DNA from: Mermis nigrescens
Lineage: Eukaryota > Nematoda > Enoplea > Mermithida > Mermithidae
Direction of reading: 5' to 3'
Assembly: GCA_036768485.1 (NCBI GenBank)
Contig: JAVLUZ010000329.1
Location: 372,001 to 436,000 of the forward strand
DNA: 64,000 nt
In this document: in pieces, positions 27,889 to 39,704 of the stretch
How the letters are laid out: every line of letters starts with the position of its first letter
Position numbering within the stretch: position 1 is the stretch's first letter
Program-made: the position numbers and the translations under genes
Notes under the pieces: generated by a model
What the model saw: the letters and a program-made list of their open reading frames with translations, nothing else
Told to the model about the DNA's origin: nothing
Databases searched by the model: none

Positions 27889-28670
27889 TTTACAAGTTCG
27901 ACGTACAGAACTTTTTGGAACTCTGCGACGGCGTCAAATTCGACCAGCAGCTTTTCGTCAATTTTTTCGTTTTTCGTCCTGATGTGGATTCCAGGACTTC
28001 GTGTATCGTTTATTTCCTGTGTATTTTTTCTCTTGTCATTTTTTCTCTTGCTGTAAAATTTTTCTTTGACGGTGCTTGTATTTTTCCCCGTTATCTCGCA
28101 TAATTTGCCATTTTTTCTCGTTTTTATTGTTACCTCGTGTTTTAACTCGTCAGTGTCTTTAAATTTTTGCTCAGCATAATCTTGCCTTATCATTCCGTAT
28201 TTTAATTTGTCTTTTGCTCAATTAGCGGTGTTACTATTATGGTACCTTAACTCTTTAACGGACAAGGGGTTAATTTACACCCAATCTAAAAACTTTTTCA
28301 ATTTAAAATTTTTCTCATTACCCGGGGACTGAAGGAGGCTAATGAGACAGTTGATGGACTGTCCAAGACCGGAGTTCATCATTACTCGGGCAACAATATA
28401 GTTATCCCTAGCGCCATTGAGAGTGTTGCTCGAGAGTTTTCCTGAGTGCGAACGAGGTCATGCGTTGACCGTTACCTGTTATCGCTATTTGTTATTTTTT
28501 TCGTTCTTTTTATTTTCGTTTTTCACGTTTGCTCAGGATGAGGCGTTGCGGACGCCAGAGTTGAGGCGTTGCGAACGCCGGAGAGCCGAGTTATAGAGCG
28601 TCGCCGACGCTAGTGTTGATGGTGTACCCCGAAAAAATTCTCCACTTCGTTACTAATTTTTTTCTATACG
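27889..28670 (+). other. Gypsy 3' untranslated region
   Basis: T-rich non-coding stretch (repeated TTTTTCTCTTG-like words). It ends with three successive small hairpins at 28542-28611 and the purine tract. No ORF with a recognisable product. Confidence 0.6.
28542..28611 (+). ncRNA. Three tandem triloop hairpins in the gypsy 3' UTR
   Basis: GGCGTT-GCG-GACGCC (28542-28556), GGCGTT-GCG-AACGCC (28565-28579) and AGCGTC-GCC-GACGCT (28597-28611). Each has a 6-bp stem and 3-nt loop; the third uses different base pairs, which favours conservation of structure. The position, just upstream of the purine tract, suits an RNA export, packaging or 3'-end element. The function is not known. Confidence 0.55.
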
Positions 28671-28678
28671 TGGGGGAG
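28671..28678 (+). other. Polypurine tract
   Basis: TGGGGGAG directly abuts the TG of the 3' LTR, the expected start site for plus-strand DNA synthesis. Confidence 0.8.
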
Positions 28679-29443
28679 TGTAACTGCGAGAGTTACACGG
28701 TAGGCGAACCTGCCTTAGCAGTTCGCGATAGCCATCACATAGCCAATACTAGTAGCTATCTATGATAGTGCACTGTGGGCTATGCCTTCGGTCTTCCCAT
28801 TATTTCCCCAAATTTTCAATAATAAAAAACATCTAGATACTTGTCCGGTAACATAGAGTTAAGTGTATGATAATAGTAATTGTTTCATGCATACCGCTTG
28901 TGCAATCGAGAACATTCGATCTGAGATAAAAGTGATTCAGTATTACGTTAATTTGATCTTTGTTTAATTTACTGTAATGGTCCTTGAGGCCAATGTACTT
29001 AACGTTGTAGTTTAGTCTGGCGTTTTTGTTTTTCGTTTGCCAGTCGTACGTTGATATAGTCCGTACGTTTTCGTTTTCTTTCTGCTTGTTGTCCGGCTAT
29101 AGGCCGTGAATTCTTCGTCGAATTAAAATATAGAAAACCTACCCAGTGGTTTTTGGTTATACCGAGGGTTAGGTCGGCACATACCCACGTCGAGGACTTC
29201 CACCCATCTTAGTGGACTGATAGGTAAATTTCGTATGATATTTTATTTTATTTGGAAATCATAATTTATTTCTCAAGCCAAAAATTGATCAAAAATATTA
29301 TTTAATCTTTAGGGATGATTGATCAGCATAGAGCTCGTTGTTGTTGTTTTCATTGTTCAGCGTGCTACACATATTAGGAACCAAAAACATTTCGGATCAG
29401 GCACTGATTGAAAATAAGTTAAATTACAACTTGAGCTTGAGAT

Positions 29444-29457
29444 AGGTCAACTGACCT
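29444..29457. promoter_or_regulatory. Inverted AGGTCA-AC-TGACCT site in the 3' LTR
   Basis: Identical to the sites at 16137 and 6257; see those entries. Confidence 0.5.
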
Positions 29458-29675
29458 CCGCGGCAAATTCCGAGACTAGGTAGGTAGCCTTAGGTCTTAG
29501 GGCGTAGCTGCTGAGATCACCCGACAAGAAGCAGCCAGCAATATTAGGGCTGAGGGGATCGAAGCCGTAAGGTCTCTAAGGGTCCAAAGATCGAAAGCCA
29601 TTCAGAGCCGCGCGATCGGGGCCAGCACTAAGCGTAGACTTAAGTACCTACGTACCTAGAGTAAATCTCGAAGGC

Positions 29676-29727
29676 AAATACACCCGTCCTATGTTGATTC
29701 CTTGTAGACATAGGGCGGCTCTGTATT
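29676..29727 (+). ncRNA. U5-end hairpin, 3' LTR version
   Basis: An 11-bp stem CCGTCCTATGT/ACATAGGGCGG with one G-U pair, plus AAATAC/GTATTT outside. The loop-side word CTTGTAGA is kept from the 5' LTR version while most stem bases differ. Confidence 0.55.
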
Positions 29728-29731
29728 TACA

Positions 29732-30564
29732 CTTCTTTACACTAGGTGTTTACATGAAGTTTACACTACACATGTATTTATCTTCGTTTTTTGAGCATTC
29801 CAGAAACCTAATTTTTCCTGTAGTCTAGAAATTTTCAAAGAATCAAATGTGAGACGTCACGTAGGCGCGTTTGTTTATATCCAACAGTATAAAGTAGTTT
29901 ACACTCATTCTTTATTTGTCGTCAGACTATTGTAGACATGCAATTTTTTCATAAATGTTGATAATAATGTCCGAGTAATATCAGATTTACAAATCGGAAT
30001 AAAATCCTCTTTACACTAGGCGGTTGTGTAAAGTTTACACTGCATGTTAGCCTTTGTTCTAGAGCATTGCAAAAATCGAAATTTTTCCCGAGATCTAAAA
30101 ATTTACAGGGAACGAAATATAGGACGTGAGTTGGGCGCGTTAGATTACACTCAGCAGTATTGCAAAGTGGTTTAAACTCTAATGTTTATTTGTCTTTAAA
30201 ACATTATGGAGACTCATTTTTCCATAAATGTTGAAATTAATAACGGATCAATATCAAAATTACGAATCCGACTAAAATATTTTTTATGATATGTGTTTGT
30301 GTAAAGTTTACATTACGTGTTAACCTTAATTTGATAGGCTTGCAGAGACTTTGTAACTGAAGTCAAGAAATTTTAAGGATTCATATGTGAGACATCAATT
30401 AAGTGAGTTTGTTTACGCTGAAAAGTAATCTAAAGTAAAAATAAAAATGTTTCGATCACGTGCTATGTCAATTTCTCATTCTCAACAATAATGTTTCATC
30501 ATATCCTCTAAATTTGTTTTAATTTACCACATTTTTCTTTTTCTTAAAGCTTTAAATCTTTTAC
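29732..30564 (+). repeat. Family A repeat, copy A3, continuation after the gypsy
   Basis: Starts with CTTC, then TTTACACTAGGTGTTTACATG, which continues the monomer broken at 15373. Several further ~270-bp monomers follow with TTTACAC/GTGTAAA pairs, ending at CTTTAAATCTTTTAC. Confidence 0.75.
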
Positions 30565-31194
30565 TAGCAAATGGAGCGCTTCGCTGCCCCATCTGCTAGA
30601 GTGTTTCTAAACAAATAATATCTTAACCAGTAATTAGTATAAAAAATTGAATGACTCTGCAATGGATCGGCGAGCGGTTTGTATATTTTTTATATCTAGC
30701 TGAGCTGCCCGGCGTTGCCCTGGCTGAACTTAGGCCTGATAGCTGTATGGGATTGAGATGTCTCTTGTATTTTTTTATTTTTCGGGACTTTTGATGTTTT
30801 TGGGATATTTCTAAAAAATTGTTGGTAAAAACATATTGTATTTTTTAAATTTTTTTAAACTGTCTTTTGTCAACCATTTCTTTGATTAAATCCATATTTC
30901 TGACGTTATAGAATGGTTCTGAGAATTCTTTATCCTAAATCATATTTTTGATGTTCTGGGATGTTCTGGAAATTATACCATTAGATGGTCTGGGATGTTT
31001 AAAAATTTTGTTTGATCATAACCATATTTTTAACGTTTTGGAATATTAAAAAAAACTTTTTGGTCCAAAACCATACTTTTGATGTTTTTGGAGGTTTAAA
31101 AATTTTTTTGGTCAAAACCATATTTTTGATGTTTTAGGATGTTTAAAGATTTTTTGGTGCAAACCATATTTTCGATGTTTTGGGACACCAATCT

Positions 31195-32317
31195 TACAGC
31201 ACAGGATATGTTATAGCACTGGGTATGGTATATCACGTCCTTTCTTGTAGCATGAGGTATATTTTATCACTTCCTATCTTGTAACACCGGGTATGTTATA
31301 TCACGTCCTATCTTATAGCATGGGGCATGTTATATCACGTCCTATTGTACAGCATGGGGTATGTTACATCACGTCCTATTGTATAGCATTGAGTATGTTG
31401 TATCACGTCCTATCCTATAGCGTCGGGTTCAACTTTGTACAATGTTCAACTTTGCCCTCATTGTAAACAAATGCAAAAAGTTGCATATTAAATTAGCCGC
31501 TAGAAGCAAAAACATTTGGATTTGTATTTTCGAAAGCCGCAAGCTTGCTGCTTTCTTTCGAAAGCCGCATGTTTGCTGCTTTCGATTGCTTCACATTAAA
31601 TTTCACGCGCGCTGGTTTACAAGGTCAAAAATTTAGACTTGGTGCAAGCTCTTTCTCAGTGATTGATCATGTTTATAAGTACCCGTATGTGATTTCCTTT
31701 TAGCCTGTCTCATACATGTTTTATGATGCCAGATCGTATATTTAAAGTAGCGAATATGGAATCGGCGGTCGCAGAAAACCCCAGGGGCCAAATTTTGGAA
31801 GCAATAGTCAATCTGTGCTTCTGTAAAAAGACAAAAACCTAAATTTTACGCTAAGCATAGGGTACCTTTGGGCTCCCGTATCTCAGAAACCAATCCGTGA
31901 ATTTTCTTCAAATTCTACAGTAAGGTCAGTCATAAGATATCCAATAATTGGTCGAAACTTTAAAAAAATTTATCTGCTGCGATTTAAGATATTTGATAAA
32001 ATACACTTGTAAATAAGGTTTTCTTACGGCATCATGGTTCACACCAGTCGATAGCGCATAAAAAGTTAATCTAGGGTGGCTTTAAAATTTTACCCTGCGG
32101 CAATTGCATAAGCGGCTAGAGCTACCAAAATCTTTTACATAAATCCGTAGTTTCCGGGTTTCAGGAGTCCGATCGAGCCATTTTAATCAAAAAATTGTAA
32201 TTAGCGCCCGAGAATACCCATTGAGTGAAAATATAAGTATCACAAAATTATCCAGTAAAAACTTTTTTGCCTCACACACACACACACACACACTTACACA
32301 CAACTCGAAATTAATAT
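31195..32317. repeat. Tandem duplication, unit 1
   Basis: Begins TACAGCACAGGATATG. It contains about six ~34-bp minisatellite units with TATATCACGTCCTAT, then a GCCGCATGTTTGCTGCTTTC duplication, and ends with a (CA)n run and CACAACTCGAAATTAATATTA. It is highly similar to 32318-33466. Confidence 0.8.
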
Positions 32318-33466
32318 TACAGCACAGGATATGTTATAGCACTGGGTATGGTATATCACGTCCTGTCTTGTAGCATGGGGTATATTTTATCACGTCCTTT
32401 CTTGTAACACTGGGTATGTTATATCACGTCCTATCTTATAGCATGGGGCATGTTATATCACGTCCTATTGTATAGCATGGGGTATGTTACATCACGTCCT
32501 ATTGTATAGCATTGAGTATGTTGTATCACGTCCTATCTTATAGCGTCGGGTTCAACTTTCGTACAATGTTCAACTTTGCCCTCATTGTAAACAAATGCAA
32601 AAAGTTGCATATTAAATTAGCCGCTAGAAGCAAAAACATTTGGATTTGTATTTTCGAAAGCCGCATGTTTGCTGCTTTCTTTTCGAAAACCGCATGTTTG
32701 CTGCTTTCGATTGCTTCACATTAAATTTCACGCGCGCTGGTTTACAAGGTCAAAAATTTTGACTTGGTGCAAGCTCTTTTTCAGTGATTAATCATGTTTA
32801 TAAGTACCCGTACGTAATTTCCTTTCAGCCCGTCTCATACATGTTTTATGATGCCAGATCGTATATTTAAAGTAGCGAATATGGAATCAGCGGTCCCGGA
32901 AACCCCAGGGGCCAAATTTTGGAAGCAACAGTCAATCTGTGCTTCTGCAAAAAGACAAAAACGTAAATTTTACGCTATGCATAGGGTACCTTTGGGCTCC
33001 CGTATCTCAAAAACCAATCCGTGAATTTTCCTCAAATTCTACAGTAAGGTCAATCATAAGATATCCAATAATTGGTGAAAACTTTTAAAAAATTTATCCG
33101 CTCCGATTTGAAATATTTGATAAAATACGCTTGTAAATCACGTTTTTCTTATGGCATCACATCAGTTTACAGTGTAGTGTAAAGTGGTTCACACCAGTCG
33201 ATAGCGCATAAAAAGTTGATCTAGGGCGGCTTTAAAATTTTACCCTGCCGCAATTGCATAATGCGGCTAAGAGGTACCAAAACCTTTTACATAAATCCGT
33301 AGTTTCCGGGTTTCAGGTGTCCGATCGAGCCATTTTAATCAAAAAATTGTAATTAGCGCCCGAAAATACCCATTGAATGAAAATATAAGTATCACAAAAT
33401 TATCCAGTAAAAACTTTTTTGCCTCACAGACACACATACACTTACACACAACTCGAAATTAATATT
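32318..33466. repeat. Tandem duplication, unit 2
   Basis: Same order as unit 1. Differences include a shorter, mutated CA run and a ~30-bp extra piece near 33165 (TCAGTTTACAGTGTAGTGTAA). Confidence 0.8.
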
Positions 33467-33470
33467 ATAG

Positions 33471-34724
33471 ATTATTATCTTTATAATTTAATAGAAGGTT
33501 TAAACTTTAAGCTCCTCTTAGTTTACAACTCTCGCTTAGCAAGCTCATTTTTCAAAACTATTCTTTTATGATCAGTCGCTTTCACCGCTTTTGTTTTTCC
33601 ACATTTGCTGGTTTCTATGAACCCAAATTTCGTGATGTGGAAAAGGATTTTGGGCATGGTTCACATCGTGGTAAATTTTTTTCAATGCAAAAATGCGTTC
33701 TTGAAAAGTAAAATTTAAAAATTTTCCGACGGTTCGCGAATCGCGCCTGATTGATTTATTTCTAGTTTAGTTTTAGTCAATGGTCTCGCCAATTCGCGTC
33801 GATTACTGCTCTTTTGTTGATAACTTGCTCTAGCTTATTTGACCAAGATGGAAGTGTGTATTTGTCGCACAAATTTAGGTACCTATCGCTGGTATTTATT
33901 TATTGGATAGAGCTCGTCGATATACGTTCAAAAATGCCTTCATTTTTGCCTGTCTCCTAATGCTTCTTGAGATATTTGACCTCAAAAATTTCGCTCCCCC
34001 CGAAATGAAATCCTGGATACGGGCCTGCCTGTGCCTATAATCATACATGCATACAGGGAGTAAGGAGGTATTGCCACCCCCTCCCCCTTCCACTGAGGTG
34101 AGTCAGACAGGTACTATTGGGCAATTTTGAGTTGACTGAACGTGTTTTGGATTGTTCTTGACTCAAAAAACAGTAAAGATTTTTTAAAAAGTTTTCAAAC
34201 ACTTTCAATTTCTATATTTTTTGGTCTGTAGAATTACAACAAAAAGATATTTTATTGGCTGTTTTGACCCATTTATTTGTTAAAAAAATAAATTTCTGTG
34301 CATCAAATCTACTGTTTTGGATTTCTGAGATTCTGCCCTTCCATGTATATACACCCTGACCTTGTGTACCTATGCTTAATGCTTATATTATGGTATAGTT
34401 GGAAGTTTGTGTATTTTTAATACCCCAGAAAAGGGTGCTGAACATAGATGGGTGGCTGCAAAGTTCTGTGGTGCCACATTTTCAATATTGGCTTCAAAAA
34501 AGTGAAAACAGAAAATTTCTGTTAATCTGGCCTAATTGATTGAAAAAAAAGTCCTGAACCAAAAATTTTTTACCTCTGATTTCGAACTTTACACCCCCAT
34601 AATTTTAGCTTTTGGGGGGTGCATACCCCCAAACCCCCACACCCAGTTATGGTCTGGACTGCATTTATTGTCAGATGTGGAAGCTTTAATGGTGACTAAT
34701 CAAGAAATTAATATTTTCAGCAGT
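33471..34724. other. End of A3 and mixed MITE fragments
   Basis: 33471-33590 continues A sequence (TTTACAACTCTCGCT as at 5905). 33990-34030 carries the TTTCG...ATCCTGGATACGGGCCTG terminus also seen at 60590. 34443-34657 is a broken family D copy. No gene is supported. Confidence 0.45.
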
Positions 34725-37263
34725 ATCATAGGTAGCGCGTTAGCGCGTACCTATAATATACTTGGGTACCCCTAACACCTGTGCACCCCCTACAGCTATA
34801 ACGGGACACTTCTGGAAGGTGCGGTTTTTTTGAAAAGAAAGATAATAAAAAAATTCGCTGCCCGTGTTTTTTTGTTTTTCTTGAAACTCAAAACTGACTG
34901 TGTAAAGAAGGTGTAAAGTTTTTGTGTAACGTTATAACATAGGACAAATTTTGGGACATTTATAATGCGGCATGTAGACAACTGAGTATTGATGACTCGA
35001 AGAATTGAACAGCATAGGATAATAGAGGGATGAATTCTACAGATGGCACTTTTTTTGTTTCTTGAAATTCGCATTACTTATCGAATGGCAGTGTAAAGAG
35101 TGCGAAAATCTGGGGGTGAAAAAGCACTTTTTGGTCGAGTTTTCAACCTGCTTATGTCTGATACTAACTCTGGTTATGAGTTTTTTGAAATGTTTTCTGA
35201 CAGAAATGTAGAGCGGATCAAGGGCTACATTCTGCTTATAAGCAAAGTCTTCTACGCTCTATGGTGAGTTAGATCCTGTGGTTTAAAGTTTACACTCTAG
35301 TGGATGGTGTAAAAAACGGATTTTAACTAAGATTTCTCTGCCAAATGTTTCCGCTTATGAGTCAGGGTAAATTGAATACAGCAGTAATAAAGTGCCTTAT
35401 AGGGGCTATACATCGCAGCAAACTGCATTTAAAAAAACGCAATATTGAGTTATTTATGGGGGTGTAAAGTTCGAAATCAGAGGTAAAAAATGGACGAAAA
35501 AACACGTTTTTTCCGAACTTTGATTAATAAATCATACCAAATAATTTTTGCAAGAGAATTTTGGCACAGAGGAATGTACTACGATTTAAAAGCTACAAAT
35601 TGTACCAAACCGAATTTCTTTAAACTCAATGGGGAGTTCGGTACGGAATTTTAAAGTTTACAGTGTTCTAAATGATGGAAAATACGTTTTTGTTGCGTTT
35701 TTTGTTCGCCACTTTCTCCGTCCAGAAGTCGGGATAAGTCCAATAGAATAAAAATAAAGTGCTTTATATCGGGTGCATGTCAAAGCAAATTGTCTATACA
35801 TTAATATTTAGCGAGTGTAAAGTCAAAAATTTGGTGTTTAAAATGCGTTTCTGTCTTGTTTTTTCTGCCTGCTTCTCCGGTTATGAGTCAGGGACACGAT
35901 TATCAAGTCTAGAAATGGACCAGGAACCAAATTTGATATGCCAGTCTGGCGCATATGTTTACACTCTACAGTGTTGTAAAGTGGTTTACACCTATTGTTA
36001 GTTTGCCCATAGAACATTATGGAGACTTAATTTTTTCATAAATATTAATCGTAATATCGGAACAATATCAAAATTACGAATCTGACCAAAATCTTCTTTA
36101 CACTAGGTGTTTACATGAAGTTTACACTACATATGTATTTATCTTCGTTTTTGAGCATTCCAGAAACCTAATTTTTTCCTGGAGTCTAGAAATATTCAAA
36201 GAATCAAATGTGAGACGTCACGTAGGCGCGTTTGTTTACATCCAACAGTGATGTAAAGTAGTTTACACTCATTGTTTATTTGTCCTCAGACCATTGCAGA
36301 CATGCAATTTTTTCATAAATGTTGATAATAATATCCGAGTAATATCAGATTTACAAATCGGAATAAAATCCTCTTTACACTAGGCGGTTGTGTAAAGTTT
36401 ACACTGCTAATTAATCTTCGTTCTAGAGCTTTGCGAAAACCTGAATTTTTTGCCGAAATCTGAAAATTTATGGAATCAAATAAGGGATGTCAGCTGGGCG
36501 CGTTTGTTTACACTCAAAAGTGATGTAAAGTGGTTTATCTTCGTTCTAGAGCTTTGCAAAAACCTAAATTTTTTGCCGAAATCTGAAAATTTACATGGAA
36601 TCAAATAAGGGACGTCAGCTGGGCGCGTTTGTTTACACTCAACAGTAATGTAAAGTGGTTTACATCTGTGTCTATTTGTCATTAAACCGTTATGGAGACG
36701 TAATTTTTTCATGAATGTTGATCGTAATATCCGAGTAATATCGAATTTACAAATCCGACTAAAATCTTCTTTACACTCGTTGCTAGTGTAAAGTTTACAC
36801 TATATAATAAGCTTCATTCTAGAGCCTCACGGTAACTTATTTTTTCTCTAAAGTCGTAAAATATATATGGAAACAGATGTGATACGTCTGCTAGGGGCGC
36901 ATGAAGAGTAGTGTAAAGTGATTAACACCTAATGTTAATTTGTTCTTAGAACATTATAGAGGTTTCATTTCTTAATAAATGCTGATCGTTATATCAGAGC
37001 AATATCGAAATTATTAATCCCACTAAAATTCTTTACACACTTGTGTAAAGTTTAAAATGTAAATTAAGTTGAGCTCTAGAAAGTTTTGGAAGCATATTTC
37101 TTTACAGGATGTTCTACGTAACATAAGAATTACTAATCAGAATGTTTGTTTCTTCTACAACTAGTAGCTTTGTAAAGTTTAAACCATTCAATTATTAGAA
37201 GAACCGCACAGTAAATGAAATCTAGTATTGTATTTCCAAATCTTGCTAATTAAAAGTGGGGTA
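34725..37263 (+). repeat. Family A repeat, copy A4
   Basis: Head ATCATAGGTAGC at 34725. 34725-36295 is nearly identical to A1. Monomers recur at about 36070, 36350, 36750 and 37015. A recent ~127-bp tandem duplication lies at about 36412-36664. It abuts B2. Confidence 0.75.
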
Positions 37264-38081
37264 CTAGCAAAGAAAAATGCTCCGATGGAACAAAAAAAGG
37301 GAATATACTTGGGATTGTGAATTATCGAGGATGTAAAAGGAGGGGACTAGGAAAAATCTCCCTATGTTATATGCCAAGAATCGCAAAATATGTAAAAAAT
37401 CAGACTTTCTCTAAACAATGCAAAAAATCGAAGTATATTCTGCGGCCTTTGAAAAATGTAAAAGTTTAGTAAACAATTGTTGTAGACATGTGTAAAAGAG
37501 TATCTACATAAGGTCTGTTGCACGTCAGCTTCCGTGTTTCCTACTGCTTTGAACCAACAATATCATCGATTGTCTTGAATGCATCGATATGTACTATTTC
37601 ATTCAATTCGCTTAGCTACTGCATTGCTAATTCGCTGCTTTTTTCAATCAATTTTTTGGTAATTTGAATATTGCTTGCACTTTGACACTTAGAATGGCTG
37701 TATCTGCTAAGTGACATGCTTAGTAATAATGAAATACGAACAACTTAATTATGATTTGTTAACAGCATTTCACTTTCAGTCACATTATTAAGCAACTCAA
37801 AGTTGAATGAAGTCTGCAAAAAGTTGCATTACGTAATATGCTTTTAAGATATTAAGTCAATCAGAAAAAATTATTTTAAAATAATACGTTTTTTCAGAGA
37901 CCGCAGAATATACTTCGATTTTTTGCATTGTTTAGAGAAAGTCTGATTTTTTACATATTTTGCGATTCTTGGCATATAACATAGGGAGATTTTTCCTAGT
38001 CCCCTCCTTTTACATCCTCGATAATTCACAATCCCAAGTATATTCCCCTTTTTTGTTCCATCGGAGCATTTTTCTTTGCTA
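37264..38081 (+). mobile_element. Fold-back element B2
   Basis: Starts CTAGCAAAGAAAAATGCTCC, ends in its complement. The arms contain TCGAAGTATATTCTGCGG. The core has the same orientation as B1 (TACTGCTTTGAACCAACAAT). The right flank is an A-family interior (TTATAGTATAATCAAGC). Confidence 0.75.
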
Positions 38082-39704
38082 TTATAGTATAATCAAGCTG
38101 AAATCTTGGCTGCGAGTTGAGTTGGTGCAATGGCTGACGTATCCGTTCTTTTTCATTTTTTAATTCTTTTGGCAAAACCATGCACTTCATTTGACTTATT
38201 CATCTATTTAGGTTCTGCAGATGACACTTTTTTGTTTTTTGAATTTAGCCTTAGTTCTCGAATGGGAGTGTAGAAAGTGCGAAAATCTGGGGGTGAAAAG
38301 ATACATTTCGGTCGAGCTTTCGACTTGTTTATATCTGCCAACAGCTCCGGTTATGAGTTTTAAGAAATTTTCCTGATAGAAATGTACTACGGATCAAGGG
38401 CTATCTTGTGCTTACCAGCAAACTTTTCTACAATCAATACGCAGTTAGTACCAAAGGTTTAAACTTTACAATCTAGTGGATGAGTAAAAAACAGATTTTG
38501 TCCAAGATTTCTCTGCCAACTTCTTCGGTAATGAGTTGGGATAAATTGAATAAAATAGAAATGAAGTAACTTCTAAGGGCTACACGTCGAAGCAAGCCGC
38601 GTTCAAAAAACGTAATATTGAGTTGTTTATGGGGGTGTAAAGTTCGAAATCTGCGGTGTAAAATGGCCGAAAAAAACAGGTTCTTTTCGTATTTTGATTG
38701 GTAAATCATATCAAATATTTTGCGGAACATAAGTTTGGCACATACAAACGTACTACAATCAACGGGCTACAAACTGGCCCAAACTGAATTTATTTACACT
38801 CAATAAGGCGTTAGGTTCAGCTTTTTAAAGTTTACAATGTGGTGGACAGTGGTAAATACGTGTTCGTCCATTTTTTTGTTCGCCACATCCTCTGTTCCGA
38901 AGTCGGGCGAGGTCGAATAGGATAAAAATAAAGTGCTTTCTAAGGGGTACGCGTCACAGCGAATTGCGTTTGTTTACATCAATATTTAGCTTTTTCGGGA
39001 GGTGTAAAGTCAAAACAATGGGGGACTTAAAGGTGTTTCTGTCTTGTTCTTTCCTGCCAAGTCCTGGGTATGAGTCTCGACATAATCTCAAGTCTAAAAA
39101 TAAACCAGAAACCAAATGTGATACGCCAGTTTGTTTACACTCAACAGTGGTGTAAAGTGGTTTACATCTGATATTTATTTGTCGTCGGGCCATTGTTGAG
39201 ACTTAATTTTTCAATAAATGTTGATCGTAATATCAGAGTAATATCAGAATTACGAATTCGACTGAAATTTATTTTACACTCTGTGCTTGTGTAAAGTTTA
39301 TAACTGCATATTAACTTTAGTTCTAGAGCCGTGCGGAAGCGTAATTTTTTCAAAATGTTCTACGTAAAATCAGAATTGGGAATCTGACTGTTAGTTTTCT
39401 CTACACCTAGTAGTTGTGTGAAGTTTGCACTATTCATTTGTTGTTAATGTAAAGTTTATACTACAAATTTATTTTACTTCCAAATCTGAGCGTTAGTCTT
39501 CCTTACACTTTATATTTGCGTAAAGTTTATGCCGTAAAACTTTGATCTGTTTAAATAATGTAAGGTTGCCTTGTTTAAAAAGGATAATGCTCATGTTAAG
39601 AACAATATTGTTTTCCGCGCTCTTTGACTGCTGTCATTATTATGGCATGTTACTGTGTGTTTACTGACTGATGTACTCAAATCATGCTAATTAAAAGTAG
39701 GGTA
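38082..39704 (+). repeat. Family A repeat, copy A5 (lacks the head)
   Basis: Begins inside the A body at a point equal to 14180 and follows A3 almost base for base to about 39210, then continues to the B3 junction with the shared ATCATGCTAATTAAAAGTAG flank. Confidence 0.75.

Larger units (their letters stand above)
15374..29731 (+). mobile_element. Ty3/gypsy LTR retrotransposon with an exonuclease-encoding third unit, 14.36 kb
   Basis: Two LTRs (1046 and 1053 bp), a possible primer site after the 5' LTR and a purine tract before the 3' LTR enclose ORF1, gag, pol (PR-RT-RH-INT) and a third unit. RT-RH before INT places it in Ty3/gypsy. The LTR bodies differ by only a handful of substitutions, so insertion was recent, yet several single-base frame changes interrupt the ORFs. 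Its coding part is much richer in CGN, TCG and GCG codons than the surrounding AT-rich DNA. The third unit holds a DEDDy exonuclease rather than an envelope. Confidence 0.93.
28679..29731 (+). repeat. 3' LTR of the gypsy element
   Basis: TGTAACTGCGAGAGTTACA start with a complete 7-bp inverted pair, and GTATTTACA end. It matches the 5' LTR almost base for base up to about 29675. The terminal ~57 bp are a different sequence with an equivalent hairpin: CCGTCCTATGT pairs with ACATAGGGCGG, and AAATAC with GTATTT. Confidence 0.93.
30565..33470. mobile_element. 2.9-kb insert in A3 with minisatellites and a tandem duplication
   Basis: The flanks AAATCTTTTAC and ATTATCTTTATAATTT are contiguous in A2 (about 5838-5880), so this block is inserted. 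About 30780-31186 holds six or so degenerate 50-60 bp units with CCATATTTTTGATGTTTT. A 1.12-kb unit is then tandemly duplicated. No ORF is recognised and the element class is unknown. Confidence 0.6.

Noticed and set aside
31195..33466. Regular ~34-bp units as a CRISPR array
   Set aside because: Units are adjacent degenerate minisatellite copies without unique spacers, in a eukaryotic genome with introns.
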